From: Alkalihalobacillus bogoriensis ATCC BAA-922
Lineage (GTDB): Bacteria; Bacillota; Bacilli; Bacillales; Bacillaceae_F
Length of the DNA: 44,413 bases
NCBI RefSeq assembly: GCF_000621445.1
Contig: NZ_KK211283.1
Coordinates: forward strand, 34,429-78,841
Direction of reading: 5' to 3'
This document shows, piece after piece, positions 24,865 to 32,776 of this stretch; within the stretch, counting starts at the first letter, position 1, and every line of letters begins with the position of its first letter. The notes below the pieces were generated by a model. It was not told where the DNA came from. It did no database searches and saw nothing but the letters and a program-made list of their open reading frames with translations. Both the position numbers and the translations under genes were made by a program.

Positions 24865-24894
24865 TGCATAGCAATTGTTTTCCATAACATACTA
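24865..24894 (+). promoter_or_regulatory. Sigma G-type forespore promoter of the ger operon
   Basis: TGCATA (24865-24870), 17 bases, CATACTA (24888-24894), closely matching the B. subtilis sigma G consensus TGAATA-N17-CATACTA. It lies 34 bases before the first ger gene. Germination receptor operons are known sigma G targets. Confidence 0.75.
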
Positions 24895-24928
24895 AAAAAA
24901 GAGTACCACAATGTTAGGTGGGATAGCT

Positions 24929-26482
24929 ATGCTTCGTCAAAAAAAGAAACAGCAGAGGAAAATAACTGATAAAAAACAATTTGAAACACCTGATTATCAA
25001 GATTTTCTCCATAATAAAATTGGAATTTCTGAACTTGATGAAGTTCCTTTTTGTGAAGAAGAAGTATCCCGAAATTTAAATATAATTTTTGAACATAGTT
25101 CAGATTTTGAACAACGAACGGTAACATTGCCATCAAACCAAACACTAACGGTATATTATTTTGATGGCATTATCCATCACGAGCGCTTGCAAGAAGGAGT
25201 CATTCAGCCGTTTGTTCTTAGAGTCGAAAAACAAATCGAAGAGCCACTAAAAGAATTAGGAGAGGTTATTTATAACGTAAAATATTCGACACCGGCAAAT
25301 TGGAGGGAGCTTCTAGATAACTGTTTAAAAGGCGATGTTATTTGTCACTTAAGTGGGGTAAAGCCGATTACGGTGGCTCTTCCTAATTTTGAAACTAGAA
25401 ATTTATCAGAGCCGTCAACAGAACAGCAAGTATACGGGCCGAAAGTAGGGTTTGTGGAAGATGCTGTTAAAAATTTATCATTATTACGAAAATATTTTAA
25501 AGACCCACGTTTAAAGGCTCGGAAATATAAGTTGGGAAGTTTAACTCAAACAAAAACACTAGTTGTTTATTTAGACGAGTACGTTGACAGTGATTTGCTT
25601 TACGATGTCTTAGAAAGGATAAGTAGTGTAAAAGCAGATAATGTTACAACAACAGCGATTTTAGCACAGCATATTACAGAGTTTCCAAAGTCATTGTTTC
25701 CCCAAGTAAAAAAGACAGAAAGACCGGATCAAGCAGCTTTTGCTCTAACGCAAGGGAAAATTGTGATTTTGTTAGATAACTCTACATTTGGAATTATTTT
25801 ACCGAGTACATTAGCGTCCTTTTATGAAACTGGAGACGATAATGATGAAGGTTCTGTTTGGAGTGTAACCTTTATAAGACTAGTACGGATGATGAGTATG
25901 TTTGTAGCGACACTCTTACCTGCTTTATATGTTGCCTTAGTCGCTTTTCATCCCGAACTTATCCCAACAACGCTAGCATTAACAATTGCTGAATCACGTA
26001 ATAACATTCCATTTCCAGCAGCGATTGAAGCATTTTTAATGATGTTTGCGTTAGATACATTAGTCGAGTCAAGTATAAGATTACCGAGTTTTATCGGTCA
26101 AACAATCGGGATTGTTGGTGGGCTTGTTATTGGACAAGCAGCTGTAGAAGCAGGAATCGTGAGTAGTGTTATGGTCATTGTGATCGCATTTACAGCGATT
26201 TCAGCTTTTACCGCGCCTTCGTGGGAGCTTGCATCATCATGGCGAATTGTTCGATATATTTTATTGTTCTTTGCTTCCATTTTAGGTTTGTTTGGGGTTG
26301 TATTAGGTGTTTGTTTACTAACGATTCATGTATGTGCTTTGACCTCATTTAAGAAACCATATATGTCACCACTCAGCCCATTGAATCCAAAAGAGCTTCT
26401 CAATATTTTTGCTAGAACTTACTTGCGAGAAAAGGACGTCGGGGGGGCAAGTCAACATGAAAACCGTAAAGAAAACACTTAA
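24929..26482 (+). CDS. Spore germination receptor subunit A (GerAA/GerKA family)
   Basis: A 517-residue GerA-family protein. A soluble N-terminal domain of about 270 residues with two subdomains precedes four or five membrane segments (about 300-460, including MMSMFVATLLPALYVALVAFHPELIP) and a short cytoplasmic tail. With the B and C subunits it forms a nutrient receptor in the spore inner membrane. An ATG six codons upstream (24911) overlaps the binding site; the start at 24929 follows AGGTGGG. The ligand, and so the exact ger letter, cannot be inferred. Confidence 0.93.
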   Translation: MLRQKKKQQRKITDKKQFETPDYQDFLHNKIGISELDEVPFCEEEVSRNLNIIFEHSSDFEQRTVTLPSNQTLTVYYFDGIIHHERLQEGVIQPFVLRVEKQIEEPLKELGEVIYNVKYSTPANWRELLDNCLKGDVICHLSGVKPITVALPNFETRNLSEPSTEQQVYGPKVGFVEDAVKNLSLLRKYFKDPRLKARKYKLGSLTQTKTLVVYLDEYVDSDLLYDVLERISSVKADNVTTTAILAQHITEFPKSLFPQVKKTERPDQAAFALTQGKIVILLDNSTFGIILPSTLASFYETGDDNDEGSVWSVTFIRLVRMMSMFVATLLPALYVALVAFHPELIPTTLALTIAESRNNIPFPAAIEAFLMMFALDTLVESSIRLPSFIGQTIGIVGGLVIGQAAVEAGIVSSVMVIVIAFTAISAFTAPSWELASSWRIVRYILLFFASILGLFGVVLGVCLLTIHVCALTSFKKPYMSPLSPLNPKELLNIFARTYLREKDVGGASQHENRKENT

Positions 26483-27548
26483 GTCATTTGATTTGTTTTC
26501 ATATACGATCGCTTCCACGATTAGTATTGGAATTGCTTTTCTTCCTTATGTCGCTGGAGAGGAAATCCGGAGTGCATGGTTAAAGCTCATCATCACAGCG
26601 ATTCCATACTTCGGGTTTCTCTTTTTAATTCATTTGTTTATTAAAACGTATCACGACGGAGACTTTTTTGGAGAACTGCAGCAAGCGGTGTGGAAGCCTG
26701 TGTATTATTTTATCGTCATTTACCTTTTTTGTAGTATCATCTATGCGGGTGGTGTAGCCCTTACAGGGATGTCGATTGTAGTCGGTTCGTTTTTATTACC
26801 GAATATTGAAAAGTGGATCTATATTTTATTATTTTTAGTTGTCGTTGCGGTTGGTGTGTATTATGGATTAGCAGCGATAAGTCGCTTTTTAGTGATGACA
26901 GTCACTATCGAAGCGCTCATATTATTTGTGATTTTTATTTTAGGGTTTAATGAGAATTTTCGTTGGTTATATATACCACCTGTAACCGCATTCGATATTA
27001 CCGTATTATTAAAAAGTTCGATATCAGATATGGCTCGTTACGGAGGATTGGTCACGTTACTTGGTATTATCGGGTTTGTTCATAAACCAGAAAACGTGTT
27101 GAAAGCGACTAGTGCTGGATTAGTTTTTGTAGTAGTCACCTATGTCGCTTTAGCTATCGTCGTGTTAGGCACATTCGGGTATGAAGAAAGCTTACATTTA
27201 ACTTCGCCATTTATTTCGCTTGTACAATCGTTTGGAACCGATACAGGTGTATTTGAACGATTAGATTTATTGTTTTTAAGTTTTTGGATTATCGTGTTTT
27301 ATAAAATTGTCATTGTTCATGTTTGGTTTCTTCTTTATATGACAAAAGTAAGTATCCCAAAATTAAATGGCAAAATTGCAATATTTATTATATGTAGCTT
27401 GCTGTTTATTTTAACGATGTCTTCACCGCCGATTATTGATGAGTATTGGAGAGCACATCATATGAACACGATCATATACTCTTTACTCCTTCCTTCTGTT
27501 TGTTTGCTTTATTTAATCGTTAGAAAGAAAAGGAATGAATCGGCATGA
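26457..27548 (+). CDS. Spore germination receptor subunit B (GerAB family permease-like)
   Basis: A 363-residue membrane protein with about ten transmembrane segments, related to the APC amino-acid permease superfamily; this subunit carries the ligand pocket in known Ger receptors. The start MKTVKKTLKSFDLFSY at 26457 is preferred over an upstream ATG at 26409 that would add a hydrophilic tail. It overlaps the A gene by 26 bases and the C gene by 4, indicating coupled translation. Confidence 0.92.
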   Translation: MKTVKKTLKSFDLFSYTIASTISIGIAFLPYVAGEEIRSAWLKLIITAIPYFGFLFLIHLFIKTYHDGDFFGELQQAVWKPVYYFIVIYLFCSIIYAGGVALTGMSIVVGSFLLPNIEKWIYILLFLVVVAVGVYYGLAAISRFLVMTVTIEALILFVIFILGFNENFRWLYIPPVTAFDITVLLKSSISDMARYGGLVTLLGIIGFVHKPENVLKATSAGLVFVVVTYVALAIVVLGTFGYEESLHLTSPFISLVQSFGTDTGVFERLDLLFLSFWIIVFYKIVIVHVWFLLYMTKVSIPKLNGKIAIFIICSLLFILTMSSPPIIDEYWRAHHMNTIIYSLLLPSVCLLYLIVRKKRNESA

Positions 27549-28687
27549 AAAAAATCGTTATGATCCTGCTCATTATATGTGTCATGATGGGAGCATGTGT
27601 ACCTGATTCAAGAGAACTCGACCAGCGTTCAATGATTATCGGTATGGGCATCGATAAAGGGGAAGACCATTTATATAAAATTACGATTCAATTACCAATC
27701 TTAACGGATGCTAGTAACGGACCCTCTGGCTTAGGAGGGAGACAATATGAATCCTTTACAGTTGAAAGTGATACGATTTGGGATGCTTTTGTTAAATTAG
27801 AAACGTATACACCTTCAGTTTTGTTTTTTGGGCATTTAAAGGCAGTTGTTATTTCAGAGGAAATAGCTAGAGATGGTTTAAAAGAAGTTGTGGATTTGCT
27901 TGATCGTGAATCGACTGTGGCAAACCAAGTGTACTTAGTTGTTGTTGAAGGAGAGGCATCGGAGTTCACAAGGCAAGAATCTCCTCTAGTCACATTGCCT
28001 GCTTTATATTTAGATCGATTTTTTCAAGCAGAACAAAAAGTAGCACGCACAAATGGAATTCGTTTGTTTAAGTTTCTTCGAGATACTAATATGGTTTCAG
28101 GGGCGTCTTCGATTCCATTGGCTTATTTAGAAGGTGAACAAATTATTGTGGAAGGCATGGGTGTGTTTCAAGACTATCAATTAAAAACAAAAATTCGAGA
28201 AAAAGAAGTCGGCTTAAGTACGTTGTTAAAGGATGACTTTGTAACTGATATGAATTGTACAGTTGTGATTGAACATGAAGATGTAAAAGTAACAACGTCA
28301 TTAGCAAGGTCAAAGTTAAAACAATCGATTCACTTTGAGGAGACGGATCCTGTTACCTTTCATATTGATATAAAAGGGAGTGGTGAAATCGTAAGTCTTG
28401 CTGATGTCACTGTAAAAGATACAGATTCTTTTATAAAAGAAGTAGAAAAAGAAACGGAGCAATATTTTAAAGATAAAATTCATGCTTTAATTAAAAGAAT
28501 GCAAGAAGAAAATATTGAACCATGGTTAATGGGGCATCGCATTTGGGCGATGAATCCAGGGTATTTTGAACAGCTAAACTGGTTAGAAAGTGGCTGGAAG
28601 GAAGCACAATTTCAAATTAATGTTGAGTTTGAAATCGACGATACAGGACAAAGAGGATATTACCATAAAGAGAAAATTGGTCGGTAA
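27545..28687 (+). CDS. Spore germination receptor subunit C (GerAC family lipoprotein)
   Basis: A 380-residue Ger(x)C protein with a signal peptide and lipobox MGAC, so it is lipid-anchored on the outer face of the spore inner membrane. Family motif SRELDQRSMIIGMGIDK follows the Cys, and the three-domain soluble part fills the rest. Its ATG overlaps the B-subunit stop (ATGA). A hairpin terminator ends the operon. Confidence 0.93.
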   Translation: MKKIVMILLIICVMMGACVPDSRELDQRSMIIGMGIDKGEDHLYKITIQLPILTDASNGPSGLGGRQYESFTVESDTIWDAFVKLETYTPSVLFFGHLKAVVISEEIARDGLKEVVDLLDRESTVANQVYLVVVEGEASEFTRQESPLVTLPALYLDRFFQAEQKVARTNGIRLFKFLRDTNMVSGASSIPLAYLEGEQIIVEGMGVFQDYQLKTKIREKEVGLSTLLKDDFVTDMNCTVVIEHEDVKVTTSLARSKLKQSIHFEETDPVTFHIDIKGSGEIVSLADVTVKDTDSFIKEVEKETEQYFKDKIHALIKRMQEENIEPWLMGHRIWAMNPGYFEQLNWLESGWKEAQFQINVEFEIDDTGQRGYYHKEKIGR

Positions 28688-28701
28688 AGGCTCGTAGTGA
28701 T

Positions 28702-28753
28702 AAAGGTTGGCTAATAGAAAGGATGATTATTTTCTTTACAGCCAACCTTTTCA
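28702..28753 (+). terminator. Terminator of the ger operon
   Basis: An 11-bp stem AAAGGTTGGCT / AGCCAACCTTT with a 27-base loop, followed by a short T stretch. Confidence 0.75.
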
Positions 28754-28787
28754 ATTGTATCAATTTTGTAAACATATCAAAATAGAT

Positions 28788-28817
28788 TTGACATTGATAA
28801 TCAATATCAATTACAAT
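28788..28817 (+). promoter_or_regulatory. Sigma A promoter overlapped by a Fur box
   Basis: TTGACA, 18 bases, TACAAT. The spacer between the two elements contains the first Fur box (28795-28809), so a bound repressor would block RNA polymerase. Confidence 0.72.
28795..28809 (+). promoter_or_regulatory. Fur box 1
   Basis: TGATAATCAATATCA differs at one position from the Bacillus 7-1-7 Fur box TGATAATnATTATCA. Position in the promoter spacer suggests iron-dependent repression. Confidence 0.75.
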
Positions 28818-28829
28818 AGGTGTAACAAA

Positions 28830-28844
28830 TGATAACGATTATCA
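28830..28844 (+). promoter_or_regulatory. Fur box 2
   Basis: TGATAACGATTATCA differs at one position from the Fur 7-1-7 consensus. It lies just after the predicted start of transcription, 20 bases before the DUF2325 gene. Confidence 0.75.
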
Positions 28845-28866
28845 ATCGTGGAGGAGTGTTTGCAAA

Positions 28867-29193
28867 GTGTCATCACTTTTAATCGTAGGAGCAGATCACT
28901 TAGGAAAAATCCCAAGTAAGCTTGAGGGGATTGGGTTTCGTGAAGTGTTACATATAAGCGGTAGAAAAGTACAACAAGTAAAGAAAGAAATTCCAACTCA
29001 TGTCGATTTAGTCTTGGTTCTGACAGATTATATTAACCACAACTTATCAACGGTATTAAAAAAACGAGCAAATGAACAAGGTATACCGATTTGCTACGCG
29101 AAACGGTCATGGTGCTCCATTTATCAGGCAATCGGAAAATGTCAGATGGAACAATGCGGTCAAAAAGATTCATGTCGCTATTTTCAAAACTAA
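28867..29193 (+). CDS. DUF2325-family protein, Fur-controlled
   Basis: A 108-residue protein of the DUF2325 type: N-terminal LIVGADHLGKIP, then IGFREVLHISGRKV, then a DLVLVLTDYINH segment giving a Rossmann-like fold. The C-terminus holds five Cys residues (76, 83, 92, 97, 103) that could bind a metal or Fe-S cluster; that is inference. The start is GTG about ten bases after GGAGGAG. Two Fur boxes sit in front, and the unknown Cys-rich gene follows, so the pair probably responds to low iron. The family has no settled function that I know of. Confidence 0.78.
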   Translation: MSSLLIVGADHLGKIPSKLEGIGFREVLHISGRKVQQVKKEIPTHVDLVLVLTDYINHNLSTVLKKRANEQGIPICYAKRSWCSIYQAIGKCQMEQCGQKDSCRYFQN

Positions 29194-29211
29194 TATGAGG
29201 TGTCAAAAACG

Positions 29212-29757
29212 GTGAAACTAGAATGTCTTACATCAGAACATAGTAATTATATTAAATGCCCGTATGGAGCCTATGACATAAATTCAGACTGTTTGTATAA
29301 AGACTGGAGAGGGCCAGCTCAACTTGCGTTAAATGACATCGTCTCATGTTATTTACAGCTTTCTACAACGGAACGAACGTTTACGCAATTATTAACGATT
29401 ATTGAGGAAAAGTGGACGGCTTGGTGTAGACATGCATTTGATTCAGTGGCACAGTATGTTTTAACGTTAGCAAAGATAACTAATTATCTATTAACATATT
29501 TAACAAAAGAGGCAATAGTGGACAATAATCAGTTCGTTGAGGAAGCAACCATTTATTATCCTAATACGAAGTGTGTCACCAAATATTTAGTAGAAACGAA
29601 CTCACAAATGGTACAAGAGTATTGTGATGTTCTTTCGAAAACAATGGGTGGACGGGCACGATTATCATCGATTGAAGTCATTGATGTGACGTCAGGGAAA
29701 ACATATCTTTATCAATGTGAAGCCTATAAACAACTTTATACTGTAGTGAGCATATAA
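29212..29757 (+). CDS. Unknown Cys-containing protein, second gene of the Fur operon
   Basis: A 181-residue soluble, mostly helical protein beginning MKLECLTSEHSNYIKC, with eight Cys residues, two of them in the N-terminal KCPYGAYDINSDC. A short C-terminal beta segment ends the protein. The start at GTG 29212 has GAGGTG nine bases upstream; a GTG at 29200 lies in that site and is less likely. It follows the DUF2325 gene by 18 bases and ends at a strong terminator, so both are iron-regulated together. I do not recognise the family. Confidence 0.7.
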   Translation: MKLECLTSEHSNYIKCPYGAYDINSDCLYKDWRGPAQLALNDIVSCYLQLSTTERTFTQLLTIIEEKWTAWCRHAFDSVAQYVLTLAKITNYLLTYLTKEAIVDNNQFVEEATIYYPNTKCVTKYLVETNSQMVQEYCDVLSKTMGGRARLSSIEVIDVTSGKTYLYQCEAYKQLYTVVSI

Positions 29758-29795
29758 AAAGTCATCATTGCCATTATCGCAATGATGACTTTTAT
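29757..29795. terminator. Bidirectional terminator between the Fur operon and the rhomboid gene
   Basis: A 14-bp perfect stem AAAAGTCATCATTG / CAATGATGACTTTT with a 9-nt loop; T-rich on both strands, serving the two convergent units. Confidence 0.9.
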
Positions 29796-29825
29796 ATTTA
29801 TTTTGAAAACAAATGGCTTTTTCGT

Positions 29826-30578
29826 TTAAAGGAAACGTACGAGTAACCCAACAAGGACAAGAACCCCAAATATGAGCCAAAACAATTTTCCGATTGTTTT
29901 TTGATTAAATCGTCTACGCTTCCAACGGTTAGGGTTAAATGTTACTTCCCCTTGGTCATGTACATGACGAGTTGGAGTGTAGTAGTATGGCTTTGCCCCA
30001 ATTAAAAACAATGGTGCTAAAGCTGCCCCAGCAATTAATCCGAAAAGGTGAGCGAAAATATTAATATTTGGGTTAAGAAACGTCATAATGAGCCCAATAA
30101 TTAAAATCGTAATGACAATTTGAGAATTCGCTTGGTCAATTAAATCTTTACGATTAATGGTCATGTATAAATACAAACCGAACAAACCAAATATGGCGCC
30201 AGATGCTCCTAAATGGGGAGGGTATTGTAAGCCGCCGATATAAAATGTTGCAATGTTTGCGATAATCCCAAATAAAACGTATCCAACAAAAAATTTAACA
30301 GGTCCTAACATTTTCTCAAGTGCTGGTCCAAATAACACGAGTGAAAAAGAATTAAATAGGACGTGCTGGAGAGTGACATGCATAAAAATCGGTGTAACAA
30401 GTCGCCATAGCTCACCTTCAGCAATGAGCGGGTTAAACCCAATGCCATAAAAACGAATGTAATTGCCACCAGGGAAAAAGTTCATCCATAAGAATAATAG
30501 AAGATGTATGACGATAAGGGCGGTAACGACTTTATAGTTGTTTCGAAAAGAATAAAAGCTTTCATTACGAATAAACAT
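29826..30578 (-). CDS. Rhomboid-family intramembrane serine protease
   Basis: A 250-residue membrane protein with six or seven hydrophobic segments. The catalytic motif GASGAIFG holds Ser126 and the partner His177 is in AHLFGL; the WRL motif of the L1 loop (residues 58-60) is present. It corresponds in position to B. subtilis ydcA, next to acpS, but is about 50 residues longer, with an Arg/Lys-rich tail. AAGGTGG places the start at ATG 30578, one codon after a TTG. It is divergent from acpS. Confidence 0.92.
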   Translation of the reverse strand: MFIRNESFYSFRNNYKVVTALIVIHLLLFLWMNFFPGGNYIRFYGIGFNPLIAEGELWRLVTPIFMHVTLQHVLFNSFSLVLFGPALEKMLGPVKFFVGYVLFGIIANIATFYIGGLQYPPHLGASGAIFGLFGLYLYMTINRKDLIDQANSQIVITILIIGLIMTFLNPNINIFAHLFGLIAGAALAPLFLIGAKPYYYTPTRHVHDQGEVTFNPNRWKRRRFNQKTIGKLFWLIFGVLVLVGLLVRFL

Positions 30579-30685
30579 CAAAATCCACCTTTTTATTAAA
30601 GTCTATATCGTTTATACTACCATGGATATAAGATTATTGGTAAGTTTATGATGCCTAAAAGATATTATGCTAAGCAGGTGATTCC

Positions 30686-31045
30686 ATGATCCAAGGTGTA
30701 GGAATTGATATTATTGAATTAGAACGAATAAAAGAAGCCCAAGACTCAAATGAACGGTTCGTTGAAAAAATTTTAACCCTAGAAGAACGAACGAGATATG
30801 ATATGTTATCGGCAAAAAGGAAAGTAGAATATTTGGCCGGAAGATTTGCAGCCAAAGAAGCCTTTGTGAAAGCTGTCGGGACAGGAATATCGAAACAATA
30901 CGGTTGGCAAGATATTCAAATCTTATCTGATGAAAGAGGGAAACCTTATATTCCACTGCTAGATAGGAAAGTTCATGTTTCAATTTCCCATAGTAAGGAA
31001 TTTGCCGTAGCTCAAGTCATTATTGAGTATATGGAGGATTCTTAA
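30686..31045 (+). CDS. acpS: Holo-acyl carrier protein synthase
   Basis: A 119-residue AcpS-type phosphopantetheinyl transferase that loads the 4'-phosphopantetheine arm onto apo-ACP for fatty-acid synthesis. The Mg ligands Asp8 (GIDIIE) and Glu58 (FAAKEAF) are both present, and length is standard for the trimeric AcpS form. GCAGGTGATTCC precedes the ATG. The following 529 bases contain no recognisable gene before ydcC. Confidence 0.96.
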   Translation: MIQGVGIDIIELERIKEAQDSNERFVEKILTLEERTRYDMLSAKRKVEYLAGRFAAKEAFVKAVGTGISKQYGWQDIQILSDERGKPYIPLLDRKVHVSISHSKEFAVAQVIIEYMEDS

Positions 31046-31074
31046 AAAAAATATTAAGCTTGTCAAGCTAGTCT

Positions 31075-31103
31075 GCATATTGTTCTAGTTTGTCTCATAT
31101 AGT
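31075..31103 (+). promoter_or_regulatory. Sigma E-like mother-cell promoter
   Basis: GCATATT (31075-31081), 14 bases, CATATAGT (31096-31103), close to the sigma E consensus with the right spacing. It points toward ydcC but lies about 470 bases upstream of it. Confidence 0.55.
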
Positions 31104-31536
31104 GTAATGCGGTAGGAGGGATCAAGGCATTTGATCGTTATCATCATCGCTTTGAGGTATTTTTTTTGAGTTAGGCAGTCTGTTATGCAAGATGACAATC
31201 ACAATGGACTTAAAATGTGCGGGTGTTGAGTACGGCGTTAGTAGTCATATGTGGAAGCCGTTTTTCGTTTTTTGTTTACAGTCATCATTGATTTATCTTC
31301 TAGATAAGACGAAAACCTCTGCCGGCTATCAAAGCTGACCGATCTGTTACACTACGAAATGGGATAGTCAAGCTTGCCGTTCATTTCATACGTGAGCATA
31401 GGAAGTGAAAAGTGTGACATGAACCATTGTTGCTTTGCGATTAAATGGGTTTAACCATAAGAAGCAAGGAACCTCAATGAGAAATACCTCAATGTATGAA
31501 CCGATATGATCCAAATGCAATGCAAAATGATGGTCC

Positions 31537-31565
31537 CTTCTTTGTCGTTAATTGAGACAAAGGGG
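31537..31565 (+). promoter_or_regulatory. Hairpin covering the ydcC ribosome-binding site
   Basis: CTTCTTTGTC pairs with GACAAAGGGG (two G-U pairs) around a 9-base loop. The right arm contains AAAGGGG, the ydcC ribosome-binding site, so folding would hide it. Confidence 0.55.
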
Positions 31566-31574
31566 TGAACAGAC

Positions 31575-32600
31575 GTGAGAAAAAGGTTATGGACAATAGC
31601 TATCAGTATGGTTCTCACAATGGTATTTTTAGCAGGGTGCGGAGAAAAAACGCAGGAGGACATTCTTGAAGACTTAGATACCACGTTAAGTGAAATGACA
31701 GGGTACAAAGCCAATGCAACGATGACGCTACAAACCGGTACGGAAGCACAAAAGTATGATGTGGAGATTTGGCATCAAAGTGATACGTATTATCGTGTAG
31801 CACTACACAACGAAAATAAAGATCAAAATCAAATTATTCTAAGAAATGATGATGGGGTTTTCGTACTTACACCAGCATTAAACAAAAGCTTCCGCTTCCA
31901 AAGTGATTGGCCAAAAAACAATAGTCAAGTATATTTGTACGAATCATTAGTTTCCGACATTTTACTTGATGGTGACCGTTCGTTTACTGCGAGTGAGGAT
32001 CATTATGTCTTCCAAACAACAACGAACTATCAAAATAAAAACTTGCACAGTCAAGAAATCATGCTCAACAAAAAAGACTTAACACCAGCATCTGTGAAAA
32101 TTATGAATACAGATTTTGAAGTGTTAGTCGAAGTAGAATTCACATCATTTGAAATGAATGCAAGCTTTGGCGAAGGAGACTTTGAAACAGAGCGAAACAT
32201 GACAGGAGCTTCTTTAGAAGAAATTCCAACAATGGCTGAAGGAGAAGAAGCAACTGAACAGCCATTAACCGTTCTATATCCAATGTATGAGCCTGATGGA
32301 ACATCGCTAACAGGTTCTCAAACGGTTCAAACAGAGGAAGGCGAAAAAGTTGTGTTGTCATACACAGGAGAACGTAACTTTACGATTGTCCAACAAAGAA
32401 GTAAATATGTTCCGGCAAGCACACCGATGAATATTAGTGAAGGTGAGCCTGTAGATTTAGGATTTACGGTTGGAATCTTAACGAATGATTCGATTCTTTG
32501 GTCTTATGAAGGTGTCGACTTCATTCTTGCATCAAGTGAGTTAGAATCAGAAGAAATGATTTCGATTGCTCGTTCCGTGTATGGAACATTAGAGAAATAA
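31575..32600 (+). CDS. ydcC: LolA-like lipoprotein YdcC
   Basis: A 341-residue lipoprotein. The signal peptide ends in lipobox LAGC and the soluble part has the LolA/LolB-like half-barrel fold typical of YdcC (N-terminal repeat TGYKANATMTLQT...). It sits between acpS and alr as in B. subtilis, where ydcC is, to my knowledge, linked to sporulation. GTG start. A sigma E-like promoter lies far upstream and a hairpin covers the binding site. Confidence 0.9.
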   Translation: MRKRLWTIAISMVLTMVFLAGCGEKTQEDILEDLDTTLSEMTGYKANATMTLQTGTEAQKYDVEIWHQSDTYYRVALHNENKDQNQIILRNDDGVFVLTPALNKSFRFQSDWPKNNSQVYLYESLVSDILLDGDRSFTASEDHYVFQTTTNYQNKNLHSQEIMLNKKDLTPASVKIMNTDFEVLVEVEFTSFEMNASFGEGDFETERNMTGASLEEIPTMAEGEEATEQPLTVLYPMYEPDGTSLTGSQTVQTEEGEKVVLSYTGERNFTIVQQRSKYVPASTPMNISEGEPVDLGFTVGILTNDSILWSYEGVDFILASSELESEEMISIARSVYGTLEK

Positions 32601-32610
32601 GAGGAAGTAG

Positions 32611-32641
32611 GTAGGCCTGGCTAATACTGGGCCTACTTTTT
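32611..32641 (+). terminator. Terminator after ydcC
   Basis: GTAGGCC / GGCCTAC perfect 7-bp stem with a 12-base loop followed by five T. Confidence 0.85.
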
Positions 32642-32666
32642 CAACATATAAGAAAATATAAAAAAT

Positions 32667-32704
32667 TTGGTATAGCAGTGAAGCTTCGAAAGCTTATTCT
32701 AGAA
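32667..32704 (+). repeat. Dispersed intergenic repeat, copy E (head only)
   Basis: TTGGTATAGCAGTGAAGC followed by AAAGCTTATTCTAGAA, the best match to the common head of copies A, C and D. It ends just before the alr promoter. Confidence 0.7.
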
Positions 32705-32709
32705 ATTAT

Positions 32710-32738
32710 TTGACATCTCCTTCTCTACAAATGATAAT
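32710..32738 (+). promoter_or_regulatory. Sigma A promoter for alr
   Basis: TTGACA (32710-32715), 17 bases, GATAAT (32733-32738), about 40 bases before the start codon. A nearby TGATAATCAT resembles half a Fur box, but the second half does not match. Confidence 0.75.
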
Positions 32739-32776
32739 CATGATTAAATCATGAATAAGTAGAGGTGTCCCTCGAA

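Larger units (their letters stand above)
31046..31574 (+). other. Gene-free 529-bp stretch between acpS and ydcC
   Basis: No frame here has both a good start signal and a plausible protein. A sigma E-like promoter lies near its left end (31075-31103), with GGAGGG shortly after (31114-31119) leading only to a 12-codon frame. A hairpin abuts the ydcC ribosome-binding site. An imperfect stem pairs GCCGTTTTTCGT with ACGAAAACctctgCCGGC. It could be a long ydcC leader, an untranslated RNA, or a decayed gene. Confidence 0.6.

Noticed and set aside
31192-31347. 51-codon frame starting MTITMDLKCAGVEYG in the acpS-ydcC gap
   Set aside because: No ribosome-binding site and no recognisable composition or motif; kept only as part of the unexplained region.
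31451-31714. Minus-strand frame of 87 codons before and inside ydcC
   Set aside because: Overlaps the ydcC signal peptide region and has no start signal.
32731-32750. Fur box in front of alr
   Set aside because: TGATAATCAT matches only one half; the second half departs at several positions, and the half-site is the -10 region.
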